The translations under genes and the position numbers were made by a program. Of a stretch of DNA of 34,092 bases, positions 7,529 to 15,713 are shown one piece after another. Source of the stretch: Candidatus Kuenenia stuttgartensis (lineage in GTDB: Bacteria > Planctomycetota > Planctomycetia > Planctomycetales > Planctomycetaceae); NCBI GenBank assembly GCA_945861865.1, contig CAMAWN010000045.1, forward strand, positions 1-34,092, read 5' to 3'. Under the pieces are notes generated by a model. The model made no database searches, was not told the DNA's origin, and saw only the letters and a list, made by a program, of their open reading frames with translations. Numbering within the stretch: position 1 is the first letter of the stretch; each line of letters starts with the position of its first letter.

Positions 7529-9706
7529 CGTGAGTGAGATCGCTCCCAACCAGGAGACGACCGACACGATCGCTCCCAGACGCCAGCCCGGTGGTGAGAA
7601 GCGGAAGAGGACTCGGTGTTCGCCGGGCGTCAACGGAACGGCGCGGAATGAGACGTTGGCCGGTAAGAGGTTTGCCGGTTGGCCATCGACGACGGCCGAC
7701 CACCCGGGATGAAACAAATCGGTGAGCACCAAATAACCGTGTCCGTCGGCAGTGGCGCGAACCACGACTTCATTGGGTGAATAGTGTTCGATCGTGGCCG
7801 ACGCGAATTTAGCTCGCGGGACGTTGGCCCAGACGTCACGAAGTAACAGGACGGAATCTCGCGGATTGAGGTCTTTCAGAAGAGTGACAACGGGCTTCGT
7901 GGGAGACTCGCCGCTGGCCGTGACGTTTCCGATGACGAACGCACGTGGCAACACAGTCTCGTTTTCAAAGATGGCGAATGGCAATTCCGGAGTCGCAGGA
8001 CTGGCAGCATTGACCTCCGACGGAATCTTTCCGGTGACGACTTGCTTCCAGCCCACGTGTGCCGGTTGCCGAGCGTGAGTCACCGCGTAACGAATTCCCA
8101 GTAAGTCGGCGATGGGCTTGTGAAGATCCTGCAAGCGAAAACTTTGAAACCCAGACAGATCGGCCTTCGATCCTGGCGGCGTCAGTGCAGTGACGGCCAG
8201 CGCATGGCGTGACATGGGAAACGGCTCGTAGCCTTGTGGTTTTTGCAAACCGTCGCGGACGGCCTCGTTGTCGCTGTAGACACCAATCTGGGCCATCACG
8301 CGATTATTCCCTGTGTGGTCACGCAGAAATCGCGAGACAATGGTGTCCCGACGCGTTGCGGTTGAAGTCGTCGCGAGAACTCGTGTTGCATACGAGCCAA
8401 GCTCCCAACTGATCGCCCCCAAGATCAACGCAGTCGCGATCAGGCGGAATCGGCGACGCGAGGGGATCGCATCCCAAAGACTCGGCCACAGCGAGTCCCA
8501 GCCGACAGCGGCTAGCGCGGCCACCAGCATCGAACTGATGTAAAGCATTCGAGCCGGCGACCGAAACGAAGCAATGCCTGGTAGCCAAGCGTGGCACATT
8601 CGAAAGAAAGGGCTCAACGCACCAAAAGCGAAGAGCAGTGTCACCAGCACTAGCAGTGTGAGTCGCCAGGTGCCGCGACGATGTCCACTGCGCAGGACGG
8701 CAATCATGGCCAGGACCGTGGGCACCAGGCCGAAATACAGCAACGTCTCCCAAAAGCCGCTGGTGGCGCTGGCCGCTCCGCCGTCGAGCACGGTCGGATT
8801 CCAAAGTTGCGCGAGGTGTCGAGGTTTCAGGCCGTCACCCGATGTCGATAACGGCAACCCACCCGCGCGGATCGTCAGGCGAGAATTGATGAACGTGGGA
8901 AACAAGTCAATCGCGACCAGCCCCACAGTCGCAATGCCCACCAGGCACCAGCGAAAAAACGGCCGCAGCGGACTGTCGGTTCCACCGCTGTCAGGCTGAT
9001 CAGGGGGGCTTCGCGACCAGACTGCTGCCGCGGTGGTCATGGCGACTGTGCCGCTCAGCAACAATGCGAGGTAGTAGGTTTCTTGGACGTGGCCTCCCAA
9101 AAAACTCAGCGCCAGGCAAACGGCGACGGGCAACCAGCGATCACCGCGAGTACTCAGAAAACGCTCGAAGGCCCACAGCGTCCAGGGCAGCCAAGCCATC
9201 ATACAGGTTTGAGCGTAATGTCCTTCGGCCGTGTGCGCGATCGCGTACGGAGCAGCCACACCGACGACACCCGCCAGCAGCGCGCTGGCTCGTCGCACAC
9301 CCAACTCGCCCGCCAACACATAGCATCCCAACCCGGCCCACCAGTGATGCGCCACCAGCAACCAACTCGCCATCGGTACCGCCCCGAACCACCAACACAA
9401 CCAGTTCGGCGGATACGACAAGAGCGACTGGGGGTTGCCAATCGTTGGAGCACCCAGCGAGAGATGCGGATTCCAGCCGGGAAATTGGCCGTCTCGCTGC
9501 CAGACGATGCGCGGCCATGCCAGCGCTCGCAGAAAATAGGTGGTCAGGTCATTCTCACCACCGCGATGAGCACCGACCAGCACTTGCGTCGGATGCCGGG
9601 TCAACTCGTGAAAGCACAACAACGCGACGAGAGCCAAGAGGCCGGCGGCCAAAGTCAGCTCTAGTCGCGTTGGAGAGGCGTCTCGCTGGTCAGGAAGTCG
9701 AGTCAT
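7388..9706 (-). CDS. YfhO-like polytopic membrane protein
   Basis: A 772-residue membrane protein of the YfhO family, which shares the GT-C fold and is linked in Bacillus and Listeria to glycosylation of wall or lipoteichoic acid polymers. The N-terminal two thirds hold about 11 hydrophobic segments. The first periplasmic loop has the family-like stretch DLTTYFLRALAWPRIVWQRD followed by FPGWNPHLSLGAPTIGNPQ, and acidic residues there are candidate catalytic sites. The C-terminal third is soluble and beta-rich, including the GYLVLTDLFHPGWSAVVDGQ motif that is typical of YfhO proteins and was the clearest match. The ribosome-binding site is weak (GAG 12 nt upstream). The gene overlaps the end of the convergent Tat-protein gene by 141 nt. 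The substrate is unknown; a role in glycosylating surface polymers is inferred from the family. Confidence 0.85.
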   Translation of the reverse strand: MTRLPDQRDASPTRLELTLAAGLLALVALLCFHELTRHPTQVLVGAHRGGENDLTTYFLRALAWPRIVWQRDGQFPGWNPHLSLGAPTIGNPQSLLSYPPNWLCWWFGAVPMASWLLVAHHWWAGLGCYVLAGELGVRRASALLAGVVGVAAPYAIAHTAEGHYAQTCMMAWLPWTLWAFERFLSTRGDRWLPVAVCLALSFLGGHVQETYYLALLLSGTVAMTTAAAVWSRSPPDQPDSGGTDSPLRPFFRWCLVGIATVGLVAIDLFPTFINSRLTIRAGGLPLSTSGDGLKPRHLAQLWNPTVLDGGAASATSGFWETLLYFGLVPTVLAMIAVLRSGHRRGTWRLTLLVLVTLLFAFGALSPFFRMCHAWLPGIASFRSPARMLYISSMLVAALAAVGWDSLWPSLWDAIPSRRRFRLIATALILGAISWELGSYATRVLATTSTATRRDTIVSRFLRDHTGNNRVMAQIGVYSDNEAVRDGLQKPQGYEPFPMSRHALAVTALTPPGSKADLSGFQSFRLQDLHKPIADLLGIRYAVTHARQPAHVGWKQVVTGKIPSEVNAASPATPELPFAIFENETVLPRAFVIGNVTASGESPTKPVVTLLKDLNPRDSVLLLRDVWANVPRAKFASATIEHYSPNEVVVRATADGHGYLVLTDLFHPGWSAVVDGQPANLLPANVSFRAVPLTPGEHRVLFRFSPPGWRLGAIVSVVSWLGAISLTLLHRRRLTRQGLLGQREKLDVTDVGSRAASAIGGLSDQAIELPKVV

Positions 9707-9773
9707 CTGCAGTCTTGCTCACGGTGGGTTTGCGAGCGGACTCGCCACACAAACCGAACCAATTCAGCGACTT

Positions 9774-10268
9774 CTACTTCCGCAGCAGTTCTTCCAAATC
9801 GGGCAACGACTTTTTGTCCCTGCGTGGTGGCACAGAGGGTTGCTCGATGACCGCTGTTGGCTTCAGTTGACGGAAACCGTCCTCCGAATAGGGCGCGGCG
9901 TAACCCAAACCGAGCATTCGCGGCGTGTCTTGAGCGTAATGCTCCCGATTGTACGGCCGGTAATAGTAAAAACCGTGGTTCTCCGGGTAATACGCGTAGT
10001 GCGGGTACAGGTCACATGTGCTGTCGAGAAAATGCAGACGCAAATGCCGACGGAGCCAGCAGTCCTTGCAACACCGATCGCACGAATCATCGCAACCTGG
10101 CTGGCACCCGTAGCACACCTGCTCACAACTCGCCTCGTATCCGAAGCCAGTCTGATCGCTACTCGTCTGGTTTGCGCAGCACAATTGGGGAATGTGGCCG
10201 GCATTTGCATGATTCGCCAGTCCCCCCGCAAGACACAACGTCAGAACCAATGAATTCCACACAGACAT
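9774..10268 (-). CDS. Secreted Cys- and Tyr-rich protein
   Basis: A 164-residue protein starts at ATG 10268, with AGGAG 8 nt upstream. The frame is open much further upstream, but the sequence there is not protein-like. Residues 1-23 form a signal peptide ending in NHANAG. The mature N-terminal half contains 11 cysteines, in the spaced set CEQVCYGCQPGCDDSCDRCC plus others. Then comes a Tyr-rich stretch (YPHYAYYPENHGFYYYRPYN), and the C-terminus is charged (RRDKKSLPDLEELLRK). I know no function. A disulfide-rich or metal-binding envelope protein would fit, since planctomycete cell walls and envelopes are rich in Cys-containing proteins. It lies 67 nt upstream of the YfhO-like gene on the same strand and may be co-transcribed with it. 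Confidence 0.7.
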   Translation of the reverse strand: MSVWNSLVLTLCLAGGLANHANAGHIPQLCCANQTSSDQTGFGYEASCEQVCYGCQPGCDDSCDRCCKDCWLRRHLRLHFLDSTCDLYPHYAYYPENHGFYYYRPYNREHYAQDTPRMLGLGYAAPYSEDGFRQLKPTAVIEQPSVPPRRDKKSLPDLEELLRK

Positions 10269-10693
10269 GATCGAACTCCTGGGAATGGTGGCCAACATGT
10301 AAACCGCGAAATCAATTCCACGGCACACGGTTCCTACGGTGACCATTCCTTGGCATCGACAGCGAGCGAAAGTCGCCTTCAACAACGATCGATTGGCCAG
10401 TATGCCGCAAGTAATTGTTGTCATCGTTGCGAGCTGGCGCTAACGGTGGTTAACAGAAAAAGCGACACGATCGTCCGTCTGACTCTTCGAGATTCACGGC
10501 TGTGATGACGGGAAGAAAAATTCGGATTGTGGTTTTGAACGCTCCGACAATGCGGAATGTCGGGCGGCGCGAGGGTGTGATGAACTGGTAGCGGAATACG
10601 AGTTGTGACGAGTTTTTCCGAAGATTCGTCCTGAAACTGTTCTCGTTTGGGGCCGCACGCCATCCGAGACAAAATCGTTAAAAAGGAATCCAA
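10269..10693. other. Divergent intergenic region, no recognised element
   Basis: About 425 nt between the Cys/Tyr-rich gene (minus) and the sulfatase-fold gene (plus). It should hold promoters for both. I see AAAAAGGA at its right end as the ribosome-binding site for the plus-strand gene, and short poly-A/T tracts, but no sigma-70 or sigma-54 pair good enough to call. The open frames across it (on the minus strand from 10424 and 11149) have no protein character. Confidence 0.4.
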
Positions 10694-12214
10694 ATGCTCT
10701 GGCGGCAGGTGGTGAAGATGGTTTGGGGGAGCCTGTGCCTTGCGCTCGTGGTCGGCGTGGGATGCGAACAGGCTTTCCCTCCAGAACCACCTCTGCCCGT
10801 GGACGCCGTTCAGCCTGATGACGCGGACGAACTGATTATTCCAGGAAATGGTCCGATCAGACGCACTGACGAGCCGTTGAACACACCGCTGTTGGAAGGG
10901 TTGAAGCAGCAAATCCAGCAGACTCCGGATGCTGAGGAAACCGATGGTGTCGTTCGTCAACTGTCCGAGCAATTGTCCGAAGCGGATGTGCTGTATTCCG
11001 AGGCGAAGCAGCGAAATCGTTTGGCCGTTCAGCAGGCGAATCGGCAAGTCCGAATCGGCGCGGCCAAGCAATCGCCCAACCTCGTGTTGATCACCGTGGA
11101 CCGGTTGGGTGTTGGAGACTTGGGATGCTACGGGCAGACTCATTGGCAAACACCGCGACTTGACGAACTCGCTGCGTCAGGCGCGAGGTTCACGAATTTT
11201 TACGCGGGTAGTGGCGACTCGTCTGCGGGTCGACAATGTCTTTTGACCGGACGCATGGCGGTGTCCAATCACTCCAGCCAAAAGGCGACTTCGTTGCCGC
11301 GCGTGTTGTGGAGCGCGGGTTACAACACGGGATTGATGGGGGACTGGTCGGTCGACAGTTCTTTGAGTTCGCAAGGCTACGAAGATTGGAGCGGCTGGAA
11401 CTCGTCAACAAACGAATATCCCGATTGGGCGGAACTCAATGGCCGACGGATCACACTCGAAGACAACTTGAACGGCGGACACAAGGTACGGAAGGCCGAG
11501 TTCCTGCTCAGCGAGGTTCGGTCGTTTGTGCGAGATCGTCGTCACCGGGGAAATCAATTCTTTTTGCATGTGGCTTTGAATCTGTTCGCGGATCCCGATT
11601 TGCGTGCGGTGTCGCGAGCCGACTACGAACACAGAGTCCGTCGCGCCGATGAACTGGTCGGCGGAGTGCTCGACATTCTTCAAGAACTCAACCTCACGAG
11701 TCACACCTGTGTGTGCTTCACCGCCGATGCCGGGCCGCACCCAGCGCTGTCGGCCGTGGTGAAAGAAACGCGTAGCGTGGGGGAGTTTCGCTTCTCCGAC
11801 CACGGGCTGTGCGAAGGGAACTTGCGTGTGCCCTGCCTCGTGCGTTGGCCGCGTGAAATGCCAACCGGCTTCGTGTCGGACGCGATCGTCGGAGTGTGGG
11901 ACGTCTTGCCGACGTTTTCCGCGTTGGCCTGGGTCACTCGGCCAGTCGCACGCATTGACGGAGTCACGCTGACCAGCCTGTGGCGTCAGAAGTTGCCGAT
12001 GGCCGAACGGCGATTCGCCTGGCGTTCGGTGTTTGCCGGCAACGGACTGGCCGTACGCAACGGCCACTGGAAAGTTCTGCGGCTGACAGACTCCAGCCAT
12101 GAGTTGTTTAGCCTCAACACGGACCCCGCCGAACAACACGATTTGGCGGCAGATCAACCTGAGATTCTGAAGCGGCTGTTGTCAGCCGAGGCTCCGGCTG
12201 CCGCAGCGAGATAA
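10694..12214 (+). CDS. Sulfatase-fold lipoprotein, probably inactive
   Basis: A 506-residue protein. Its N-terminus has a hydrophobic stretch ending in Cys24 (VGVGC), a poor but possible lipobox. Residues 64-120 look like a coiled coil. From residue 128 the alkaline-phosphatase/sulfatase fold starts with PNLVLITVDRLGVGDLGCYG. Active sulfatases have Asp-Asp at the metal site; here it is Asp136-Arg137. The formylglycine motif C/S-x-P/A-x-R appears as SSAGR (176-180). The GKWHLG motif is replaced by GDWSVD, and the metal-binding SDNG by ADAG (Asp345, Ala346). Several catalytic positions are therefore missing. The C-terminus HELFSLNTDPAEQHDLAADQ is typical of the family. The start has AAGGA 7 nt upstream. 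Probably a binding protein or a repurposed enzyme. The family call is firm and inactivity is inferred. Confidence 0.82.
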   Translation: MLWRQVVKMVWGSLCLALVVGVGCEQAFPPEPPLPVDAVQPDDADELIIPGNGPIRRTDEPLNTPLLEGLKQQIQQTPDAEETDGVVRQLSEQLSEADVLYSEAKQRNRLAVQQANRQVRIGAAKQSPNLVLITVDRLGVGDLGCYGQTHWQTPRLDELAASGARFTNFYAGSGDSSAGRQCLLTGRMAVSNHSSQKATSLPRVLWSAGYNTGLMGDWSVDSSLSSQGYEDWSGWNSSTNEYPDWAELNGRRITLEDNLNGGHKVRKAEFLLSEVRSFVRDRRHRGNQFFLHVALNLFADPDLRAVSRADYEHRVRRADELVGGVLDILQELNLTSHTCVCFTADAGPHPALSAVVKETRSVGEFRFSDHGLCEGNLRVPCLVRWPREMPTGFVSDAIVGVWDVLPTFSALAWVTRPVARIDGVTLTSLWRQKLPMAERRFAWRSVFAGNGLAVRNGHWKVLRLTDSSHELFSLNTDPAEQHDLAADQPEILKRLLSAEAPAAAAR

Positions 12215-12514
12215 GTCGTAGCGGCAATTTGGGCGTGATCGAGCGATCTGAACCGGCGAATCCTGCGCGAGGGGTTCGAGGGAGTGGCTCCAATCTGCCA
12301 GAAAATCCTTCCCAGCTTTCCAAACTGGAACGCCGAGAGTTTCTGATCCGCTCAGTTTCCCAATTCGACTTTAGCGGTCATTCGGGGCATGTCGATTGTA
12401 TGGGGTGAATGGCCTTTCGGCCGAAGGCTCCATTTGAACAGGGAGCTACGGGCGGAGCCTGGATCACAGGCCTTTTGTGGCGACATGGGCGTCCTTCAAC
12501 CCAGTTGGTGCGAA
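12215..12514. other. Intergenic region upstream of the secretin gene
   Basis: About 300 nt hold the likely promoter of the secretin cluster. An imperfect palindrome, GCCTTTCGGCCGAAGGC, sits at 12412-12428. The secretin frame is open back to an ATG at 12389, but residues before the signal peptide do not look coding. I see no second gene and no clear -35/-10 pair. Confidence 0.35.
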
Positions 12515-14110
12515 ATGAAAAAGCTACTGTTCCTATCACTGCGCCGCTTCGCTTGTGGAGCTTTCGGGCTCGCAGTGGCCATGCTGCTTCCGGGGCAGAG
12601 TGCTTCGGCTCAGGAAGCCGACATCACCCCTCAGAAGGAAAAAGTCACCCGACTGGTTGAAGAAGTCGTGACCGCCGATTTGGAATTGAGCGTCATCAAA
12701 CGCCGCTCCAAGATTCTGCGAATGAAGCAGGACGTTTTCCGGGTGGCGATTGCTGATCCGACAATTATCGAGTTTGTCGGCTTCGGAACAAAAGAGGCCG
12801 AGATCATCGGCAAAGATATCGGCACGACGACCATGACCTTGTGGTTGGGTAATGAGGACAAGGCGCAACTGCTCAGCGTGCTGGTCAGGGTTACGCGGGA
12901 TGACGCCATCGAGGATCAAGGGCGGAAGGATTTCGCCGACTTAAGTTCGCTGGTCAACGAGATGTTCCCCAACAGCCGAGTGCTACTGATTCCTGTCGCG
13001 GACAAAGTCCTCGTCCGCGGACAGGCTCGCGATGAGCAAGAGTCCGTGCAGATTATGTCGTTGATTCGAAAGAACGCCGACCTGTTGCCGAGTGGAGTCG
13101 GCGGAGCTTCTGGCAGTGTTGCGGCAGGCGGCACGGCGGTGGACCCGTTCCCGGACTCCGGATCGAGCACAACCGGGCGAACCCTGATCAATATGCTCAA
13201 GATTCCCGGTGAGAAGCAGGTGATGCTGAAAGTTCGCATCGCTGAATTGAAGCGTTCTTCCGAACGTGACCTGGGTGTGAACCTCGACCTCAACATTAAG
13301 GAATTCCTACTGAAGTCTGCCCTGACATCTGGGGCGAACGTGGTTGCGTCAGGCACGTTCAATGACGGCAGTTTCAATCTTGCATTGAAGGCACTGGTCC
13401 GCAACGGATCGGCAAAGATTCTGGCTGAGCCAAATCTCGTGACGCTCAGTGGCCATTCAGCGACGTTTCTTTCCGGTGGTCAGTTCGCTGTCCCCACGGT
13501 CGTCGGGGTTGGCGGTGCTCAGGCCGCAACCACTTCTTTTAAGGGATTCGGCACCGCGATCTCCTTCCTGCCGACGGTCTTAGACAAGGACCGCATTCGC
13601 TTGGACGTGCAACCCACGTTTAGCACGCTCAACAAAGAGAATTCGGTCGGTGGAGTGTTCGGTCTCGACACGCGATCCGTCACGACTGTGGTGGATATGC
13701 GAGAGGGACAAGTGCTCGCTATCGCCGGCCTGTTGCAAGAGCAACAGCGTGGTGATTCGCGGCGTATCCCGTGGATCGGCGACATCCCAGGACTGAACCT
13801 CTTGACGAACGGCCGAAACATCAGCCGCGACGAATCCGAACTGATCATCCTGGTGTCGCCCGAACTCGTGCATCCCTTGGAGCCGTATCAATCCCCAACG
13901 CTCCTGCCCGGCATGGAAGTCACCGAGCCGACCGACCGCGAGTTTTTCCGTAACGGCAATATCGAAGGCTTACCCAACAGTCACCATCGCAGCACAGTCT
14001 GGCCGCTGTATCACAATCGGATGAAACGCGCGGGTTACACCGAATGCGAAACGATGGAGCGATCGGAACGCTTCTATCTTCAAGGCGATCACGGTTTCAG
14101 TAATCCATAA
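12515..14110 (+). CDS. cpaC: Tad pilus secretin (CpaC/RcpA family)
   Basis: Outer-membrane channel of the Tad pilus. The signal peptide starts MKKLLFLSLRRFACGAFGLA and ends near SASAQE. Residues about 45-130 are the pilus N domain, with LSVIKRRSKILRMKQDVFRV and PTIIEFVGF. A BON-like segment follows (FPNSRVLLIPVADKVLVRGQ). The secretin domain runs from about residue 230, beginning QVMLKVRIAEL. It includes ILAEPNLVTLSGHSATFLSG, LAIAGLLQEQQRGD, then IPWIGDIPGLNLL and ESELIILVSPELVHPL, all core secretin motifs. A 65-residue tail after that, with HHRSTVWPLYHN, is a lineage-type extension. I chose ATG 12515 because it gives a normal signal peptide, though its ribosome-binding site is weak. Upstream in-frame ATGs at 12389 and 12485 are alternatives. 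The partner lipoprotein gene starts 89 nt downstream. Confidence 0.92.
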   Translation: MKKLLFLSLRRFACGAFGLAVAMLLPGQSASAQEADITPQKEKVTRLVEEVVTADLELSVIKRRSKILRMKQDVFRVAIADPTIIEFVGFGTKEAEIIGKDIGTTTMTLWLGNEDKAQLLSVLVRVTRDDAIEDQGRKDFADLSSLVNEMFPNSRVLLIPVADKVLVRGQARDEQESVQIMSLIRKNADLLPSGVGGASGSVAAGGTAVDPFPDSGSSTTGRTLINMLKIPGEKQVMLKVRIAELKRSSERDLGVNLDLNIKEFLLKSALTSGANVVASGTFNDGSFNLALKALVRNGSAKILAEPNLVTLSGHSATFLSGGQFAVPTVVGVGGAQAATTSFKGFGTAISFLPTVLDKDRIRLDVQPTFSTLNKENSVGGVFGLDTRSVTTVVDMREGQVLAIAGLLQEQQRGDSRRIPWIGDIPGLNLLTNGRNISRDESELIILVSPELVHPLEPYQSPTLLPGMEVTEPTDREFFRNGNIEGLPNSHHRSTVWPLYHNRMKRAGYTECETMERSERFYLQGDHGFSNP

Positions 14111-14199
14111 CTCGCAGTCTCCCTCACCACACGGCCATGCCCGACGTGCCATGACCAACAAATAGCCTCCGCAACATAAGGCGTCTTCAGGAACCCGTC

Positions 14200-14790
14200 A
14201 TGAAACAGTCTACTTCACACTGGTTGATGCCGCTGACGACGGCAGTCTGCATTGCAGGCTGCCACCACTGTACCGACATGGGAGACATTACCCCCCATCC
14301 GCTGGGAACACTGAGTGATTCTGTCTGGAGAAGCCAAGAATCTAATGCGGAGGCCTCCGATTTTGTGATTCACGAACATGAGTGGATTGCCAACTCCGAA
14401 TCACTCAACGATCAAGGCATCAATCACCTCATGCGGATCACCGCGAGAATTGCCGGAGTACCGTATCCGATTGTGATCGAACCCAGCAGTCAAAGCGTTC
14501 GTCAAGAAACCACCCTGCATCAATTCCCGATTCACAACGATTCGGAACTGGATCTCCGTCGTCGTGATGTGATCGTCGATGCGTTGACACGGCGAAACGT
14601 CGTGGACAGCGCGACTCGAGTTCTCGTGGGACCAGCGACAGCTCCTGGCTTCGAGTCGTTCGAAGGCGAAGAGGCCTACAACCGTGGCTTCGGTGGCTCG
14701 AGCGATGGAAGCAGCCTCGGTCGCGGTGGGTTCGGGGGTGGCGGTGGTGGTGGCGGTGGTGGTGGGTTCGGCGGTGGCGGCATCTTCTAG
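14200..14790 (+). CDS. CpaD-position lipoprotein with Gly-rich tail
   Basis: A 196-residue lipoprotein: the signal peptide ends in the clear lipobox IAGC at Cys21. The central part (about 95-170) reads YPIVIEPSSQSVRQET, then DLRRRDVIVDALTRRNVVD, then RVLVGPATAPGFESFEGEEA. The pattern of a long helix with Arg-Arg followed by 'RV.VGP..A.G..G.EA' resembles periplasmic CpaD/OmpA-like modules. CpaD is a lipoprotein that works with the CpaC secretin, and the gene order here fits. The last 30 residues are almost pure Gly with a few Phe and Ser, a low-complexity tail not typical of CpaD. The start has AGGA 8 nt upstream. Role by position is likely; homology to CpaD is only suggestive. Confidence 0.72.
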   Translation: MKQSTSHWLMPLTTAVCIAGCHHCTDMGDITPHPLGTLSDSVWRSQESNAEASDFVIHEHEWIANSESLNDQGINHLMRITARIAGVPYPIVIEPSSQSVRQETTLHQFPIHNDSELDLRRRDVIVDALTRRNVVDSATRVLVGPATAPGFESFEGEEAYNRGFGGSSDGSSLGRGGFGGGGGGGGGGGFGGGGIF

Positions 14791-14860
14791 CCAGACGAGA
14801 TCACTTCGCGGCACACGGAAGAATCTGCCATAACGGAATGGGATTCCAGAGGACATCGAA

Positions 14861-15694
14861 ATGCGTCACCTGAGTTTACATTGCGGCATTGCCCTGTGCC
14901 TGTTGGTCGGCTGCTCGTCCATGAAGCAGTTTGCTCAGCGCGTCAACCCGTTGCAGCCAACCGACCACACACTCCAATTCGACTTGGCTCGCGCCAGCGA
15001 AGCCGACGGACATCTCGTGAAAGCCGAACGGGTTTATCGCAGTCTGTGCGAAGCCGAGCCGAAAGACGCGAAATACCACCATCGTCTCGGTGTGGTGCTC
15101 CTCCGATTAGGACAGCCTGTGGAGGGTCTCCAAGAACTCAATCATGCCAGCCAACTTGAACCAACGGATCTCAGCATCCTCAACGACGTCGGTTATGGAT
15201 ACTTGCGAAGTGGTGACACGCCAAAAGCGATCGAGACACTCACCAAAGCGAGGAAAATCGACCCTCAAAATAAACGTACCAACAACAACTTGGCTCTGGC
15301 TCTGGGATATCAAGGCGAACTGCGTGAGAGCTTTAAGATCTTTCAACAAACCATGACGGAATCGGAAGCGTTGGCCAACTTGGGATATCTCGCGACACAG
15401 AGTGGAAAAACGGATCTCGCCATCAAAGCTTACAGCCGTGCGTTGTCGCAGGATCCCGACATGAAATCCGCCGCGGAAGCGCTCGCTCAACTCGGGACGA
15501 TTCACCAAGACCTGGAGAGTTCTCGCAGCATTGCCGCAGATCTGGATCCCACAAAGCCGCAGTCACCGGGGGTCGCTCATACGACGCCAGTGAAGTCGGC
15601 CGAGAAGGTCGCTCTCGCCGAAACCGGAGCGTCTTCGGTCAAGTCGTCCAAGATGTCGGCAAATCAATCTACCTGGGCAGACGACGTGAAATGA
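14861..15694 (+). CDS. tadD: TadD-like TPR lipoprotein
   Basis: A 277-residue lipoprotein with lipobox LVGC at Cys18. From about residue 40 to 205 it carries five to six tetratricopeptide repeats: one reads AEADGH-type helices ending EAEPKDAKYHHRLGVVLLRL; others end LEPTDLSILNDVGYGYLRSG and IDPQNKRTNNNLALALGYQG. The final motif, SEALANLGYLATQSGKTDLA, is characteristic of TadD, which is an outer-membrane pilotin-like factor needed for Tad pilus assembly. The last 60 residues are Ser/Ala/Lys-rich and likely disordered. The start has GAGG 9 nt upstream. It follows the CpaD-position gene by 70 nt and precedes the next membrane-protein gene by 19 nt, so these are probably one transcript with the secretin. 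Confidence 0.83.
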   Translation: MRHLSLHCGIALCLLVGCSSMKQFAQRVNPLQPTDHTLQFDLARASEADGHLVKAERVYRSLCEAEPKDAKYHHRLGVVLLRLGQPVEGLQELNHASQLEPTDLSILNDVGYGYLRSGDTPKAIETLTKARKIDPQNKRTNNNLALALGYQGELRESFKIFQQTMTESEALANLGYLATQSGKTDLAIKAYSRALSQDPDMKSAAEALAQLGTIHQDLESSRSIAADLDPTKPQSPGVAHTTPVKSAEKVALAETGASSVKSSKMSANQSTWADDVK

Positions 15695-15713
15695 CCGCCG
15701 CGGTTCCATCGAA

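Noticed and set aside
10380..10450. Possible sigma-54 promoter (TGGCC-N8-CGC) upstream of the Cys-rich gene
   Set aside because: The GG/GC spacing fits but other consensus bases do not; such matches are common by chance.
10421..11149. 242-codon minus-strand frame opposite the sulfatase-fold gene
   Set aside because: Antisense to a conserved fold; no signal for translation.
13958..14060. Secretin C-terminal tail as a separate gene
   Set aside because: The frame is continuous with the secretin, without a new start site, so it is an extension.
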